A stretch of 64,000 nucleotides of DNA from Topomyia yanbarensis (taxonomy: Eukaryota; Arthropoda; Insecta; Diptera; Culicidae), in the NCBI RefSeq assembly GCF_030247195.1, contig NC_080671.1, positions 98,877,845-98,941,844 on the forward strand, given 5' to 3'. Positions 11,319 to 24,140 of the stretch are shown piece after piece. Each line of letters begins with the position of its first letter. Positions within the stretch are counted from its first letter, which is position 1. Made by a program: the position numbers and the translations under genes. Under the pieces are notes generated by a model, which was not told the DNA's origin, ran no database searches, and saw only the letters and a program-made list of their open reading frames with translations.

Positions 11319-11788
11319 CCGACAGGTTTTCGGTGGTCGGAATGATCGTTGCACCTCGCTCAGTACACTAAGAATCGGATGCGAAGTCAGTTGAAACAAA
11401 AGGTTAAGTTTCGCAACGCTATATAGTATCAATTGGTCGGTGTTAAGTCAGACCGGACTAAGTGACAAAATATTGGTTTCGAGAAAAACGAGTTCAAAGT
11501 TTGAATCGCAGCATCCTTTACATTATGATTGGAAATTGATTTTCGCCGTAATTCTTGTTTATTGTTACATATTTCAAATCTGGCAAAAGTCGAATGTAGC
11601 TGACGATATTCTTTATCCAATGCTATCATTATCTCATTTTTCTTATATTTTGCGACTTAGTCCCGTCTGACTTAACATCGTCCAGTTGAACTTCAAAATA
11701 AATAATATTATACTAAAAACTAATTAATCAATAATCAATTCACGCGCATTCCCGTTTGATCAAATTTTGATTGCAAGACTCCTAATAG
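11319..11788. other. Intergenic, no gene seen
   Basis: Unremarkable AT-rich sequence between two transposable elements. The short open frames lack domain features. Confidence 0.5.
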
Positions 11789-11790
11789 TA

Positions 11791-12777
11791 GGGGAGACCG
11801 GGGCTAGTTGGCGGTGTTTTCATTTTTTACCGCTTTGATGTTGGTAGATCTTGCATAATAGAGCACGTTCCATGAAAGAGCAGACTGTCGGCAACATCTC
11901 TGAATTTTATGAAAATGTTTCATACGTTGTCTTTATTGCTAGAGACAAAAATATGTGACGCGGAAAAGCCGCCAACTTGCCCCAGCCCCGGGGTAAGTTG
12001 GCGGTATGTGTGGGGTAAGATGGCGGAATGCCAAAAAATAAGCAATGAAATGGAAATTCAATTACATCAGTGGTCCTTATGAAAAGTGCCGATTGTCTTT
12101 TCAATAAAAATGTATATTATTCGACACTTTTCATTATATTTCAGTCTTAATACCCCATCATTTTGACTTCGACGCGTACTCCATATTCAAAAGCAAATTT
12201 TCGAAATTCTTCAGGCGATTGGCCGAAATAATTGTCCCCTGCATTGACGAGAGACACAAGAAAAAGTTTCTCTTACTTTAGAGTGAATTCCAGAAATGAA
12301 AATATTTGATGACTATTTTTGCACTGTAAATAGTACTGCCAACTTGCCCCGTGTGCGTCACCACCAACTTATCCCGACCGCACTTTTTATAACAAAGGAT
12401 TTAAAAAATTACTTTTGTGTATGGATAGGAGTAATATCTATACGGATACTGAAAGCTCTTTTCACGCACTATCGAAAAATATAATCATTCGGGGAATATA
12501 TTGAAAACCACCTTAAATAACATTCGGGGAATATATTGAAAACCACCTTAAATAACACAACATGTTTAAAATTAAGAAAATTTACAAATTATGCTCAAAA
12601 ACACAATATCGCCCATAGCTTCTACAAAACAAAATGTTTTACAACAAAAACACATTGGATAATGCGTTTCACGTTACTTGAGGCTCACAACGAGAGACAG
12701 CGCTTTATGTCTAACGGAAACGGAGAAAAGGGGATTCCGCCAACTTACCCCAACCGCCAGCTGGCCCCGGGCTCCCC
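11791..12777. mobile_element. TA-flanked MITE with GGGGAGACCGGGGC termini
   Basis: The left 25 bases (GGGGAG-CCGGGGC...TGGCGGT) match the inverted right end at 22 of 25 positions. TA occurs at 11789-11790 and 12778-12779, the duplication typical of Tc1/mariner/IS630 transposases. Copies of the sub-motif 'gccaacttgcccc' and its inverse recur inside (11969-12025, 12339, 12738), making the element internally palindromic. It is 987 bp with no coding frame. Confidence 0.8.
12486..12555. repeat. 35-bp exact tandem duplication
   Basis: Bases 12486-12520 are repeated exactly at 12521-12555. The duplication lies within the TA-flanked MITE and looks recent, since the two copies are identical. Confidence 0.93.
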
Positions 12778-12779
12778 TA

Positions 12780-13648
12780 TATCCAACAGCCAATACCTGT
12801 ACTCCGCGGATAGATATATTGTTTTACACACAACAAACAATTCAGAATTTATTCAACATAGTTTGATTGACAGAGTCGTGCTCAAGAAACCGCGGTTGTT
12901 AGCAAAGAACACAAAGAAAACGTTGAAGTGGGCCAAAAATCACATCGCATGCGTCACTAACAACTGAAAAAGAGCTATTCAATCAAACGAGTCTAAAATG
13001 TGTAATTTCATGCGTGTCCGATGGAAGCACATGAAGATGAAGATAAATTCTGAAAGGAATGTTTAACATCTACAATCAAACCTGGCAACGGTTTGTTCTT
13101 TCAACATTCAATTTACAGGTAGTGTAACCCATTCCCTACCTGTTTAGTGAGATTAAGAACTAATAGGCCTCGATTTTTCTTAACTGTGTTTTCAATCCTT
13201 GAACTATAGCAATCTTTGGACGATGAGTTCTCTTAATTAAAAAAGTGCATCACAATTTTTCAATCACACGTTCAACTTTTTAATATCATCCTTGCGAAAA
13301 AGAAGCAACTAGGCAATACTTTCATTATTTTTTCCTATTGATGAGGATCTATGCTTTATGAATTATAGAGGATATTTGAAGGAACTTGAGCATTATTTAG
13401 AATTATATACAGAAAACTGGATCATATATATATGGAAGATATTCTTAACAAAAAAAGTAGTCACCATTCCCTCGACTTTTAGATTTTCCGTTGGCAGTTT
13501 TTTCCACTACAAACCGCTATGAACGGAACCTTGCCCGAAGCGTCGACACAAAATAAATAAACAGCGGTATCTGACAATATACGTTAGAAATAATCCACTT
13601 CAGACAGCCGTACTACTGTAAATAAAGTCTCTGGACCTCAATGCTACT
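12780..13648. other. Intergenic, no gene seen
   Basis: AT-rich stretch between two mobile elements with no supportable gene, repeat end or RNA structure noticed. Confidence 0.5.
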
Positions 13649-16600
13649 GAGTAAAGCCATGTCAAGTGATCCTCAAATTTTTCGCAAAATCACCGATTTT
13701 CATGAGATATGTTTTATTGTATAGGGATTATGGTAAATAGCTTTTGGTATAAATATTTCGTTAAAACTCCTTTTTTCCTTTGAGATATTAACCCTTAAAC
13801 TTTATTGCATGATAAAATTGTAAATTTTATATCTCAAAACCTACTGAAGATAATTGAATGAGTTTTTGTACACTTATGGAATGATATTTACACTATCTCA
13901 TAAAAATAATTTTACAATTTAATTATGTGAATAACGGTACTTTTCATCTACTTAAAAATTTCAATTGTATTTTTTCTTGTGTTCTTCACGCTAAAAAATT
14001 TCAAAAGATATGTGAAATTACGCGTCAATCTCTCACCTTCAATAATCTGTATTAATAATTTTTCATTTTTGTTTCTATCGAGAGTTATGGATGATTTTGT
14101 AACGGTGCGTACCATCAACGCACGGCCCACTTTGATGCAGCCCGCGCGAACTTACATATTGGCAACGCCGCATGTAGCAATGTCCTACTGCGTATCGCTT
14201 TGGCAGAGCATACCTTATGCCCAAAATTGCCATCTTCGATATTAGAGCAAAAAGATAAGCTTTTCTGTGCGGATGTTTAAAGGTGAACATATTCCGAGTA
14301 ATTTGCATGGTTTTTAGTGTTATATTTTTCAGGAATTATTTAATTTTCTGTCATTCAAACTCTCAAACCGGCGCGCTCGGATGTTGGCAGTTGCTGTGCA
14401 AACTTGAGCAATGGGCATGTTTGAATCTGCATGTATATGACTTTTTTTTGCAAATTGACATATTTTACCACTTTTTATCGTCAGTTGGTTCTGTCTAGGT
14501 GTTAGCACAGTATATTTGCTCACAAAACATTCGTTTGTTTTTATGTTATAAATATGGTTCGACCAACCGAATACTGTATTTCGTTAAAAAAGTAATGAAG
14601 ATTTTGAATTATAAATCGTTCATGATTTACTGAAATTTGATGAAGTAAATAATATCTTACTAGAACTTGGAGAACCACTAATTAACAGAATTGACAGAAG
14701 CAATAGCGATAAAGAAAACATGCCAATGCGATTGAAAACAGATTCAAAGTAATTTTTTTTGCAAGACAATTCGTTGTTTATAAGTAAGATCACTCAGTGG
14801 ACATAAACAAGCGAAGTAAAATGCTGTTTTCATAAAATGTTCCATTTTCCTGCATAATGTTGTAGACTAGTAATGAATTTGGATGAAACATCGACTAATA
14901 ACGTTTTCGTTTTTAACCTGGTATTCACCGGTATAGTGAAAAAAAGAGATAGACTGAAGTTTGAATGAGTATAGCCCCGACAATACTGGTGTACACTGTC
15001 AAAAACGAAAATGCCATAACAAAAGTGTCTTCGAAGATGGCAATAACATAAGCGTATTAGGGTGATGAGCCTATTTTGGCACCATTAGGGAGAGGGTCGC
15101 ACTATTTTTTGAACAATTTTAAAAGAAGCCATATTATCTATAACCTTTCTCAGCATAAAGTATCAGTGTACTGTTTCTTAAACATCTATATAATGCTTAT
15201 TTAGCAGAATTGCCTCAATTTTCAGCATAAATGAAAATAAATGTTCCATTCTGTGCATCTATTCCCACCTCAACGATCCAATTATCGCCTCATGGGTGTG
15301 CCAATTTCCACCTCATCGAAAAACAATCTAGTTGAAACGCAATGCCTCATATTCCATTTGCGTCGATTCTAACTAGGTATCCAGATCATGGACGCCAACG
15401 TGTGATTTGTAAAACGAATCATTCTGCTTTTTTCAGCCGATCAAAACAAACGTAAACATCACGCACATCAATGAAACTCATCAGCTGTTAGTAGAAGAGC
15501 GCCCAGAATTGCGCACGCAGAAAAAAACCATTCGAAGGTTAGCAACTGCAATGACAAGTTTCACATCACATTGCTTTCTCCCGATCCGAATTGTATGTGC
15601 AGATGAAAATAAAATATCTGCAATCAACAATTAGTTGAATAACTTGAAGTAATTGATTACTTATACCTGAAATTGCATTACATTATATTTACAAGTTCAT
15701 GTTTTGGTTTGGCCGCACTGGTGATTCTTTTCTGTATGATGGATACAAAAAGTTGGTTTTGATTGTGGTAGTGTATCAGCAAAACATGCCAATAATAGGA
15801 ACCCCCGTATTTAGTTTTATCCTATTATAACACTAGGCCTATTCTAGTGTTTGACGAGTGATTTTAAAGTGAAATTATCGTAAAAAGCTTCTGCAGCTAA
15901 AATAAAGGTATGTATCAGTGCAATGTTTAGTATATTTGTGCTGGAATAACGAGATATGAGGCGGTAAATGCTGGCTCGTAAGTGTTTATTTTGCTAAGCG
16001 CCGTTGCATCCAGTTTCGGTCCACTACGTGAGTGAGGCGGAATAGTAGATATTTCAATAAGGTGATTTTGTTTTAATTAAAAGTTGGATTTAGAGGATAG
16101 TTCTAAATACATATGTGCACAACAAATAAAGAATATAACTTGAGCTTATTTTTTCTCACCTGCTTTAGCCAAATCGATAGTGTCATTATCTCATATGCTT
16201 GATTCGAAACCAAGGGGTACGAAATAGGGTCACAATAGGCTCTACTGCCATAATAGGCACATCACCCTATATGAGTTATGTTTCGGTTCTTTGCGATACA
16301 GTTTAATTTCTAGTAACGTTAAATTATAATAAAAAAGTATTCATTAAACAAAATTGTTTTTGTTGTGCACCTCGGTCAAAAAAAAATCTAAAAGTATCTC
16401 AAAATATCCAGAAAACCTTAACCTTTGATAATCCGTATATAAAAGTTTGGTCTTTAGCACCAATCTAGAGATGTGGTTTTATTTACTCATGCGATGCACG
16501 TTTCCTACGCGATGCGCAGTAGGACGTTGGGACATGCGGCGTTGCCAATGTGTAAGTTACACCGGGCTGCATCAAAGTGGGCCGTGCGTTGATGGTACGC

Positions 16601-17058
16601 ACCGTTACAAAATCATCCATAACTCTCGATAGAAACAAAAATGAAAAATTATCAATACAGATTATTGAAGGTGAGAGATTGACGCGTAATTTGACATACC
16701 GTTTGAAATTTTTTAGCGTGAAGAACGCAAGAAAAAATACAATTAAAATTTTTAAGTAGATGCAAAGTACCGTTATTCACATAACTATATTATAAAATTA
16801 TTTTTATGAGATAGTGTAAATATCATTCCATAAGTGTACAAAAATTCATTTAATTATCTTCAGTAGGTTTTGAGATATAAATTTTACAATTTTATCATGC
16901 AATAAAGTTTAAGGGTTAATATCTCAAAGGAAAAAAGGAGTTTTAACGAAATATTTATACCAAAAGCTGTTTACCATAATCCCTATACAATAAAACATAT
17001 CTCATGAAAATCGGTGATTTTGCGAAAAAATCGAGGATCACTTGACATGGCTTTACTC
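13649..17058. mobile_element. Element with ~560-bp terminal inverted repeats
   Basis: Bases 13649 to about 14220 are mirrored at about 16495-17058 with high identity, beginning GAGTAAAGCCATGTCAAGTG. The flanks are TACT at 13645-13648 and 17059-17062, consistent with a 4-bp target duplication. The inner part of each arm is GC-richer ('cacggcccactttgatgcagcccg'). No transposase frame is present, and the unique centre contains a second element at 15060-16267. The two arms could pair as a long hairpin if transcribed through. Confidence 0.82.
15060..16267. mobile_element. Nested TA-flanked MITE (GGGTGATGAGCC ends)
   Basis: Starts GGGTGATGAGCCTATTTTGG and ends with the inverse of GGGTGATGTGCCTATTATGG. 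TA dinucleotides lie at 15058-15059 and 16268-16269. It is 1.2 kb and non-coding. It sits inside the larger inverted-repeat element, so it inserted later or was carried along. Confidence 0.78.
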
Positions 17059-17062
17059 TACT

Positions 17063-19242
17063 TGTAAACTGCTCAAGCATTCACGACATACCAAAAATCA
17101 CCATTAAAATATAATAATTGTAACACTTAATGGAGAAATATTTTACCTCAGCACACTGACTTTTTGATTCGTTTATCTAACGCGATCGATATTCAATCAT
17201 AAGTTAGTCGCGTTACGCAAATTCATGTCACCTAATAAAAAAATCGGTAACCCGCCTTTTTCCGCACTCGCTCACCGGACACAGCGTTCGCAAAGCGTTC
17301 AACGAAGTATAAACACTTATTTTTTGCACAGGCAAACCCGTCCGTCACGGTATCTGGCAAGCTAGCCACGACCAAATTTCAATTTAGGACCAACCGGTCG
17401 GTGGGATCAGCGTCGACTGATCAGCGTAACCTCTTCCGCACTATTCATCACTCTGACGTCGGACGCGTCGGAGCTGGGATTAGCGCACAAAAGCGTAATG
17501 GGCAAATTCCAAGTTGTTTGGCAAAGGTTTTTTTGTAGGTTATCTCAGCTGTGTATGGATAAATGATTGGTCATTGGTTCCCGCTTCCATGTACCTGTTT
17601 CAAGTTGAACAGTCAAACAGACCGGAATTGTAATTATTAATTTACCTTTAAATCACCGTGAAAACAAACCGAATAATCTTGCGAGGTTCAGCACCGCAAC
17701 GCCATGGAACGACAAAACATTCAATCAACCATCAAAATGCAACACCTGTAGCATTGACCTGTGAGTGACCGATATCATGTACCATATTTGTTGGAAGCTT
17801 CGACTATTTTTACAAATTCACGGAGGCCAAGTAACGACTCTTTCGATTCTCGTCTATCTATTGTTGAGCGACTGTGATAACCAGTTACCACCAGATCCAA
17901 AATCATATGGGCTGGTGAATCACGCTTGCAGCCTCAAAATATCACATATGTATGGTAGGTACAAGGTTTGGTGAGAGTTGAGGCGCCGCTGTTGTTACTT
18001 TTATCGCTATGGGTCAATGATCATATTTTACGGTTGCAACCGCGAAACATCAGCTGACAACACAAACTGAAAAATTACTTGGAAAATAAACGGAAACATT
18101 TATTCGAACTTGTTTTGAATTGTTGGAGACGGCATTTAATAATTCTGAAAAGTGAGACTCCCTACCCCAACAGTAGAGCAGTTCTAACCATTCTAGTGTT
18201 TAGCTAGGAAAGGTAATAAGATATAACTGTCAGTTATGATGTACAAAAGACAAACGAACTTTCTTTATTGAACTGCACAGTACGAAGCTGTCTAAAGATG
18301 TATCAGCTAGTGTCACACCTAAAAACTTTCGCAGTTTAATAAAATATTGATGTTAGTATAGATACCTTGCACCCACATTTTTATGTCTGGTCTCTATGTT
18401 TGCTTACGAACAACAGTTGATGGTCTCTGTGTGCCGGAACTATTTACTGTGCTATCCAAACGTTCGTGGCGAATTGGAATTGTCAAAATAAAGCCGGTGC
18501 CCGTACTACTAACGGGTATGGGGTTAGGACGCAGAGAAAACTGCGATTCATCCAACTATGATTCACCGACTTGTAACCATTATTTCTGGCATTTTTTTTA
18601 CTTCTTCAACACATTCATTTGACACGGTGCCTTTGATGGCTATTTTGCGCGTGGGTCTCTATTGTACTTTGCATTTGCATATTTTCACAACTAAGAAATT
18701 ATAATCATTATGATCTTATTAACTTTCTTCGTAGTCCCGTTGAAATTCTTCTTATCTTGTCTGGAAAACCCTATAAAATCTCCTCAGTAGCCTTCTAGAA
18801 GTAATTAGTAACAATTAACTCTTCAAAAAATAGTTATAGACTTTATTTCATTAGCAAAGTGATCGTTATTTGTATAATTGTTAGTACAAAAAAAACATCA
18901 AATGCTCATTAATCCCTATCCTGACGTACTAAAGACAAGCGAAAACGCCACTTTCCATCATTTTCCGAAAAACAATTTGTCACCTAATCACACTTGAATG
19001 GTTTTAATTTTTGGAACAGTATTTTTTTTTCTTTTAATTTATTTGACTCAGCTCAATGCGTTAGCACAATTGCGTCGTGGATCTTTTGTGTTTTTACAAG
19101 ATGTAAAAATGAAAACTAAGTTACTGGGTCTTGTTGACGCAGCTTGCTGCTGTGTGTTGCGATCCTTTTACTTGGCGGTGACGCATTAGTTGCGTTATCC
19201 TTTGCAACTTGGGGGTCAGTCCGCCTGCCTTCTCTCGTGAGG
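17063..19242. other. Intergenic; CpG-richer patch at ~17240-17500
   Basis: No gene supported. The patch around 17240-17500 is distinctly richer in CpG than its surroundings ('gacgtcggacgcgtcgg'), which can mark a promoter or a repeat. A frame at 17765-17974 has no recognisable domain. The remainder is featureless. Confidence 0.45.
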
Positions 19243-20967
19243 AATTCCACGAAGGTCCGTCCGAAAATCTCTGAAATCGTGACCGACCATCTTAGATTCC
19301 GATAAAACTTTACAGGTTCAACCGGCATGGAAGACTAAACATTGTCCATAGTCTATAAGATTATCTTGACTCAAGCGTAATTTTTTAAAAGGGCGTAAAC
19401 GTTTCTATAATTTATAATTTCACTTTTTTTGTTCGATTACACTATTTTATACAGTAAAACTATTTGAGAACGAGTTACAGGTAATGAATACTTCTGCACG
19501 AAAAAATATGCACTGAAAAAAATGTTGTCGTTTTTCACAAAAACAAAAATTTATGATAAAAATTTAAATTACGAAAAAAACATTTTTTCTAATTTTTTAT
19601 ATTTTGCCAACAAAAATCTAAAGAAAAAAGAAACATTTTGAGTGTAATTTCATGATGGAGTAATTATCAGCAAAAAAGTTTTTCTAACAATAACTTTATA
19701 CATATTTTTAAATTTCATACTAATTGACATACAAAACTGTAATTTTATTACAGAATATAAGTCTAAGAATCATTTTAAATCAAAATGCATTTAACAAATA
19801 TCTTAAAAAATGCGACAGTTTTCGAGATATTTGAAATTTTGCTTCAACAAAAACAATTAATTCATGTTATTATGTCCTTTGAAAAAGTTATTCGCGTTAC
19901 TCCATCATAAATTGTCAAAAGTCTAATGTTTATCGTTTTAAAGACATAAAAGAAGCTTTTTCAGTGTATTTGGATCATGAAGAAGATTTCAATAAAAAGT
20001 TTTCCTAACAACAACTTCTGACAATTTTTTATAATTCATACTATTTGCAGTCAAAAGTACAATTTTATTTTTGAATATGATTCTAAACGCCATTTTAAAT
20101 CAAAATACTTATAACAAAAATTTTCTGAAATGTAAAAATTCTCGAGATATTTTAAATTTTGTTTTATTACCAACAATTAGTTTTTTGTAATGCCCATAAC
20201 ATTTCCTATAACTTTCCTATTGATATCAAGGCGACATTGTAAACCATTTGAAAGCTATACAAAACAACCAAAATATAATTCAACTATATAGTTTAATCAT
20301 CAGATCCTATGGTTGAATCATATTTTGATTGTTTTTGTATAGCTTTCAAACGGTTTACAATATCGCCTTGATGTCAATGGGAAAGTTATAGGAAATGTTA
20401 TGGGCCTTACGAAAAACTAATTGTTGTCGATGGAGAAACGCGAATAACTTCTGAAAAGTTCGTAATAAAACGAAATAATTGTCTTGTTAAAACAAAATTT
20501 ATAATATCTCGAGAACTACTACATTTCATTATTTTTTGTTATGAGCATTTTGATTTAAAATGGGGTTTAGAATCATATTCAAAAATAAAATTGTACTTTT
20601 TACTGCAAATTCATACTAAAATTTGTCAAAAGTTTTGTTAGGAACACTTTTTATTAAAAGTTTCTCCATGATCCAAATACAATTTTGACAGATTTATGAT
20701 GGGGTAACGCGAATGACTTTTAAAAAGGACATAATTACATGAATTAATTGTTTTTGTTGGTGCAAAATTCCAAATATCTCGAAAACTATCGCATTTTGGA
20801 AGATATTTGTTAAATGCATTTTGATTTAAAATGATACTTAAAATTATATTCTGTAATAAAATTACAGTTTTGTATGTCAATTAGTATCAAATTTAAAAAC
20901 ATGTATAAGGTTATTGTTAGAAAAACTTTTTTGCTGATAATTTCTCCATCATGAAATTACATTCAAG
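19243..20967. mobile_element. Giant palindromic fold-back element, copy A
   Basis: Bases 19639-20284 are nearly perfectly mirrored at 20311-20967, leaving a loop of about 26 bp. A left-hand extension (19243-19638, starting 'attccacgaaggtccgtccg') is shared with copy B at about 40999 but is not mirrored here, so the right side is truncated where it meets the LINE ORF1 fragment. The arms are very AT-rich and contain no coding frame. It resembles fold-back or long-TIR DNA elements. A run-through transcript would fold into a ~650-bp double-stranded RNA. Confidence 0.88.
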
Positions 20968-21640
20968 TTGGTTTACTGCTACTGGGTACGATCATCATTG
21001 ATTTATTGTTTGTTACTGCCCGATCTGCAGTCGTTGGTTTAGCAACCAGTTGTGGTTTAGCATACGACGACTGTTTATCGATCTTGCTTGTAACAGATGC
21101 AATTTTCTTAGCAGCGTCTGCGCAAGGTTTTCCGTGGTGTAGCGGCTGATCGCATAATTGGCACGTAGGTATCTGTACCGGGTACGTGACTAATGTTCGC
21201 TGACTATATGTGACACCTTGGATTGATTTGCATTGGATGGTCAGGTAGGAAGGGAAAGGTTTAGTCGGACGCATTCTCACCACACGCACGCCGTCCCGAA
21301 GCCCTGTGAAGAAGTCCCTCCAAGTGTCTTCCTTAACGGTGTCCACTTCTCCGTATTTTGACACGTGATGTTTGATAACGCTAGCATTAATGCGCGGTGC
21401 AAGGTCATGTAGCTTTACTTCAATCGTCTATATATGCGTGTTTCAAGTTGTTCTGCGAAGCAAATGATTCTGCTTGGAAAATGGTTTTGAACATAATTAG
21501 TACAGAATGACGTAGATGGTGAAATTGCACAGCACTAACTTCTGCTCCATTGACCTTCATGTTCACCTTCAACAATTGCTCCACATCTCGAATCGATGGT
21601 CTTACTGGACTCATTGTTTGTTCTCGTTTCACACACACTG
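20968..21640 (-). pseudogene. LINE ORF1 (gag-like) fragment, frameshifted
   Basis: The minus-strand translation gives a gag-like RNA-binding ORF1 in two frames. The N-terminal part starts near 21612 (MSPVRPSIRDVEQLLK) and stops at 21420. The rest continues one base out of frame from about 21427 through VKLHDLAPRINASVIKHHV to 20963. A CCHC knuckle CQLCDQPLHHGKPC (C-X2-C-X4-H-X4-C) is intact. This arrangement is known from ORF1 of Jockey- and Loa-type insect LINEs. The reverse-transcriptase half is missing, and the end is cut by the palindromic element. It is non-functional debris. Confidence 0.72.
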
Positions 21641-21821
21641 GGTAGAAATTTTGTGTTGGCTAAAAGACAAAACAACACACAGGTAGATTTTATTGCGTGC
21701 CCTGCTATTGCAGCGGAGCGATTTTTCGCTTCTGAACTGAGTATGAGGAGAAACCAGACTGGTGTAGTATTATTTTTGATGAATTGCCAAAATTGGCATA
21801 GGTTATATAACAAAAACTTAA

Positions 21822-23170
21822 GGGGGTCTTCTACTCTCACGGTTTCGAAAAATCGATTTTTTTTCTTTGTTTAATTTCAATCTATATGTATCTAAGAATA
21901 TGTTTCTGGGAACCGAAAGGTACTCATCTCCGGCCGTTTCTAAGATAGGCAACGTGGCGCTTGCCTATGGAAAAATCATTATTTAAATAATTCACCGTTC
22001 CATTCTGGACGGTTTATGGATATGTGAGCGTACGGAAGAAAGAATGCGTCGGACATGTTGAGAAGTGTATGAGAACGGGATTACGAAAACTGAAGAAAGA
22101 AAACATAGGTATCGGTTGGAAAGGAAAGTGAAAGTTACTGGGCAAATTAATCGGCGAGCTAACAAATTTTTATGGGCTGGCGATTCGGAGAACCTCAAAT
22201 TCATAGGCGAAATGAAGTAATCGAACGAAAATCGAAACAAAAATCTCCAACACTCACCCGGCGAGGACAGTTGGAGCATGTGGCGCCGGGCCGACGCAAA
22301 CGGAACTTTAGAAACTTTCGAACATGTTAGGATCTACGAAAGTCTATTATCTAATGATTTTTTAGAACGATGCTTAGGAGCTCACACCCAAAACATCAAT
22401 GAGTCTCTCAATAGTGGAATCTGTGCCTTAGCGCCAAAACACTTGCCCATATTCTGGCAGGCAGGTGGTTAATGTTGCGACTTATTTGGCAGTCAGCATC
22501 TTCAACCAAAAATTTTCATCGATATTACTAGCTATAGAGGTGATGGGAATTATCTTGCGGACTGAAGCTGAAAGGTGTGCTACTCCACTCGACGGTGAAC
22601 GTATAACTCGTTCTGAACGCAAAATGGGCGTCGCCGCAAAACAGGCCCGAATTCAAGAGAGAGAGAGAGAGTAAAATGTGGACGTCTTGGTTGTGATTTT
22701 CGTGATGAGGAAGGTGAGCTTTTTCCGAGAGGGATTTGCAAAATGTTAATTTGTTCCATTTTTGTAGCCCCTAATAGGTCAAAAAATAATGTAAATATTG
22801 GAAATTTTCACAAATCGTTAAGTAACTTTTACATATTATAAAATAAAAAAAAATCTCCCTAGGAAAAAAACCAGCGTGACTATGATTATAAAAAAATATG
22901 AGTTTTCTGAATACAGATTACCAAATTTGCCACAACTTTACTTAAGCGGGACCAATGCAATTTTAATATCAATGTCATCAATGAAGTTTTAAGGTTGCTA
23001 GAGATTTTTGTTTTCGTCTTCAAACGTTGAATTGAATTGAAAAAAATTGAATTGAAAAGTGAAAACATGTATCTTCAAAATAAAAACAGATTCAGCATCC
23101 ATTGAGTAGAAGTTTCACAATTATTCCCAAAAAGCACTCAATTTTAGGCCTTGCGAGTAGAAGACCCCCT
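21822..23170. mobile_element. TTAA-type element with transposase remnant
   Basis: The ends are GGGGGTCTTCTACTC and its exact inverse. The left flank is TTAA (21818-21821) and the right flank TTAT (23171-23174), a decayed 4-bp duplication. A TA duplication with one more base per end is the alternative. The element is 1349 bp. It encloses the remnant reading frame at 22278-22674 and a (GA)8 run near 22656. Confidence 0.7.
22278..22674 (+). pseudogene. Mutator-like transposase domain remnant
   Basis: Two overlapping plus frames (22278-22472 and 22465-22674) read as one protein with a frameshift near 22465. The visible pattern is RCLGAHTQNINESLN, then a Cys followed by PKH, then VNVATYLAVSIFNQKFSSIL and a basic, Arg/Glu-rich tail. 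The TQN-NES-N plus A-x-AV-x-FN pattern is that of the C-terminal part of metazoan Mutator-like transposase-domain proteins. This family call is from memory and moderate. No start codon context or catalytic core survives. It lies in a TTAA-flanked element, which would be unusual for a true Mutator superfamily element. Confidence 0.45.
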
Positions 23171-23174
23171 TATG

Positions 23175-24140
23175 TTCAGTCACTCTAGAAACATGTCGTT
23201 GAAAAAACCAAGAAAGAAAGGGGAAAGGGATGTATGTCAAGTTAACTGGCCTCTCTGGCTCGGTTCACGTTTCGATAAGTATCGATAATAGTAACATAAT
23301 AATCAATAATAACGATAATAGTCTACTCACAGTAGACCAGTTACAGAGCAAAGCTCGGTTAGAGGGCTAGCAATGGAAGCTAACAAGGAAAAACACAAAG
23401 TTGGAGAAAATCGGGATATCGTTGCCTAGAGAAATTTCACCGCCGATGATCTCTCCGTTGGAGTGGCTGGTAGCTAAATGGCTCGCGAAAATGCGCAACG
23501 GTATCGGGAGAAATACCGCCGCCAAGGAACTTTTAGCACCAGCTAGTAGATAAATAGAAACGAGTAACGCCAATGAGAATAAGAAACCCTGCGATGGTGG
23601 TTATTAAGAGACATAAATCATTATGGTTGACACCTCTGGATCGGTTCATGTCTCAACAGGTGACGATATTGGCAGCAGACCTGAGTAGATCAGATATACC
23701 GCAACGGTTGGACAAGCTAAGGTTGGACAAGCAAGAGAAAGCAATAATTCAATAGTAATTCTTCAAAAGGGCTAATGACACTTTTGTAAACAAACTTATT
23801 TCGCTCATTATTCCGCTATCGAGTTGAATTTCATGAAAAATACACATGAATCAACATCTTTATCCTTGGTAGAATCAATTTCAAATGTTTTCTGTGTTGA
23901 AATGTTAACAAATTAGGATAAATCAGCAAAACAAAAGTTTGTTTACAAATCTTATTAGCCCTATTCAAATGTTGATATGGAATTGAAAAATCATGAACGA
24001 TTAACGCAAAACAAAAGAGCTAGAGTACAATCCCTGCTAAAGTAGTACCTAACGATATATGAGGATTGCGAGTTTCTAGACATTGCCACAAGTTATCAGG
24101 CAGCTGTATCTGTTGACGATTCCTTCTCGATAACAAACAT
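23175..24140. other. Intergenic, no gene; possible R1-like 3' UTR scrap
   Basis: No coding region supported. A segment near 23490-23540 ('cggtatcgggagaaat', 'ggaacttttagc') loosely resembles 28087-28200 in the tail of the R1-type LINE, so it may be retroelement UTR. The resemblance is weak. Confidence 0.4.

Noticed and set aside
11037..11432. Long overlapping frames on both strands rich in Pro-Asn-Pro-Thr or Gly-Ser-Gly
   Set aside because: They are translations of the CCCGAACCCGA minisatellite, which is open in most frames because it lacks stop triplets.
18998..19189. Hydrophobic 63-codon plus frame
   Set aside because: No homologue recognised, no splice or promoter context, and length expected by chance in AT-rich DNA.
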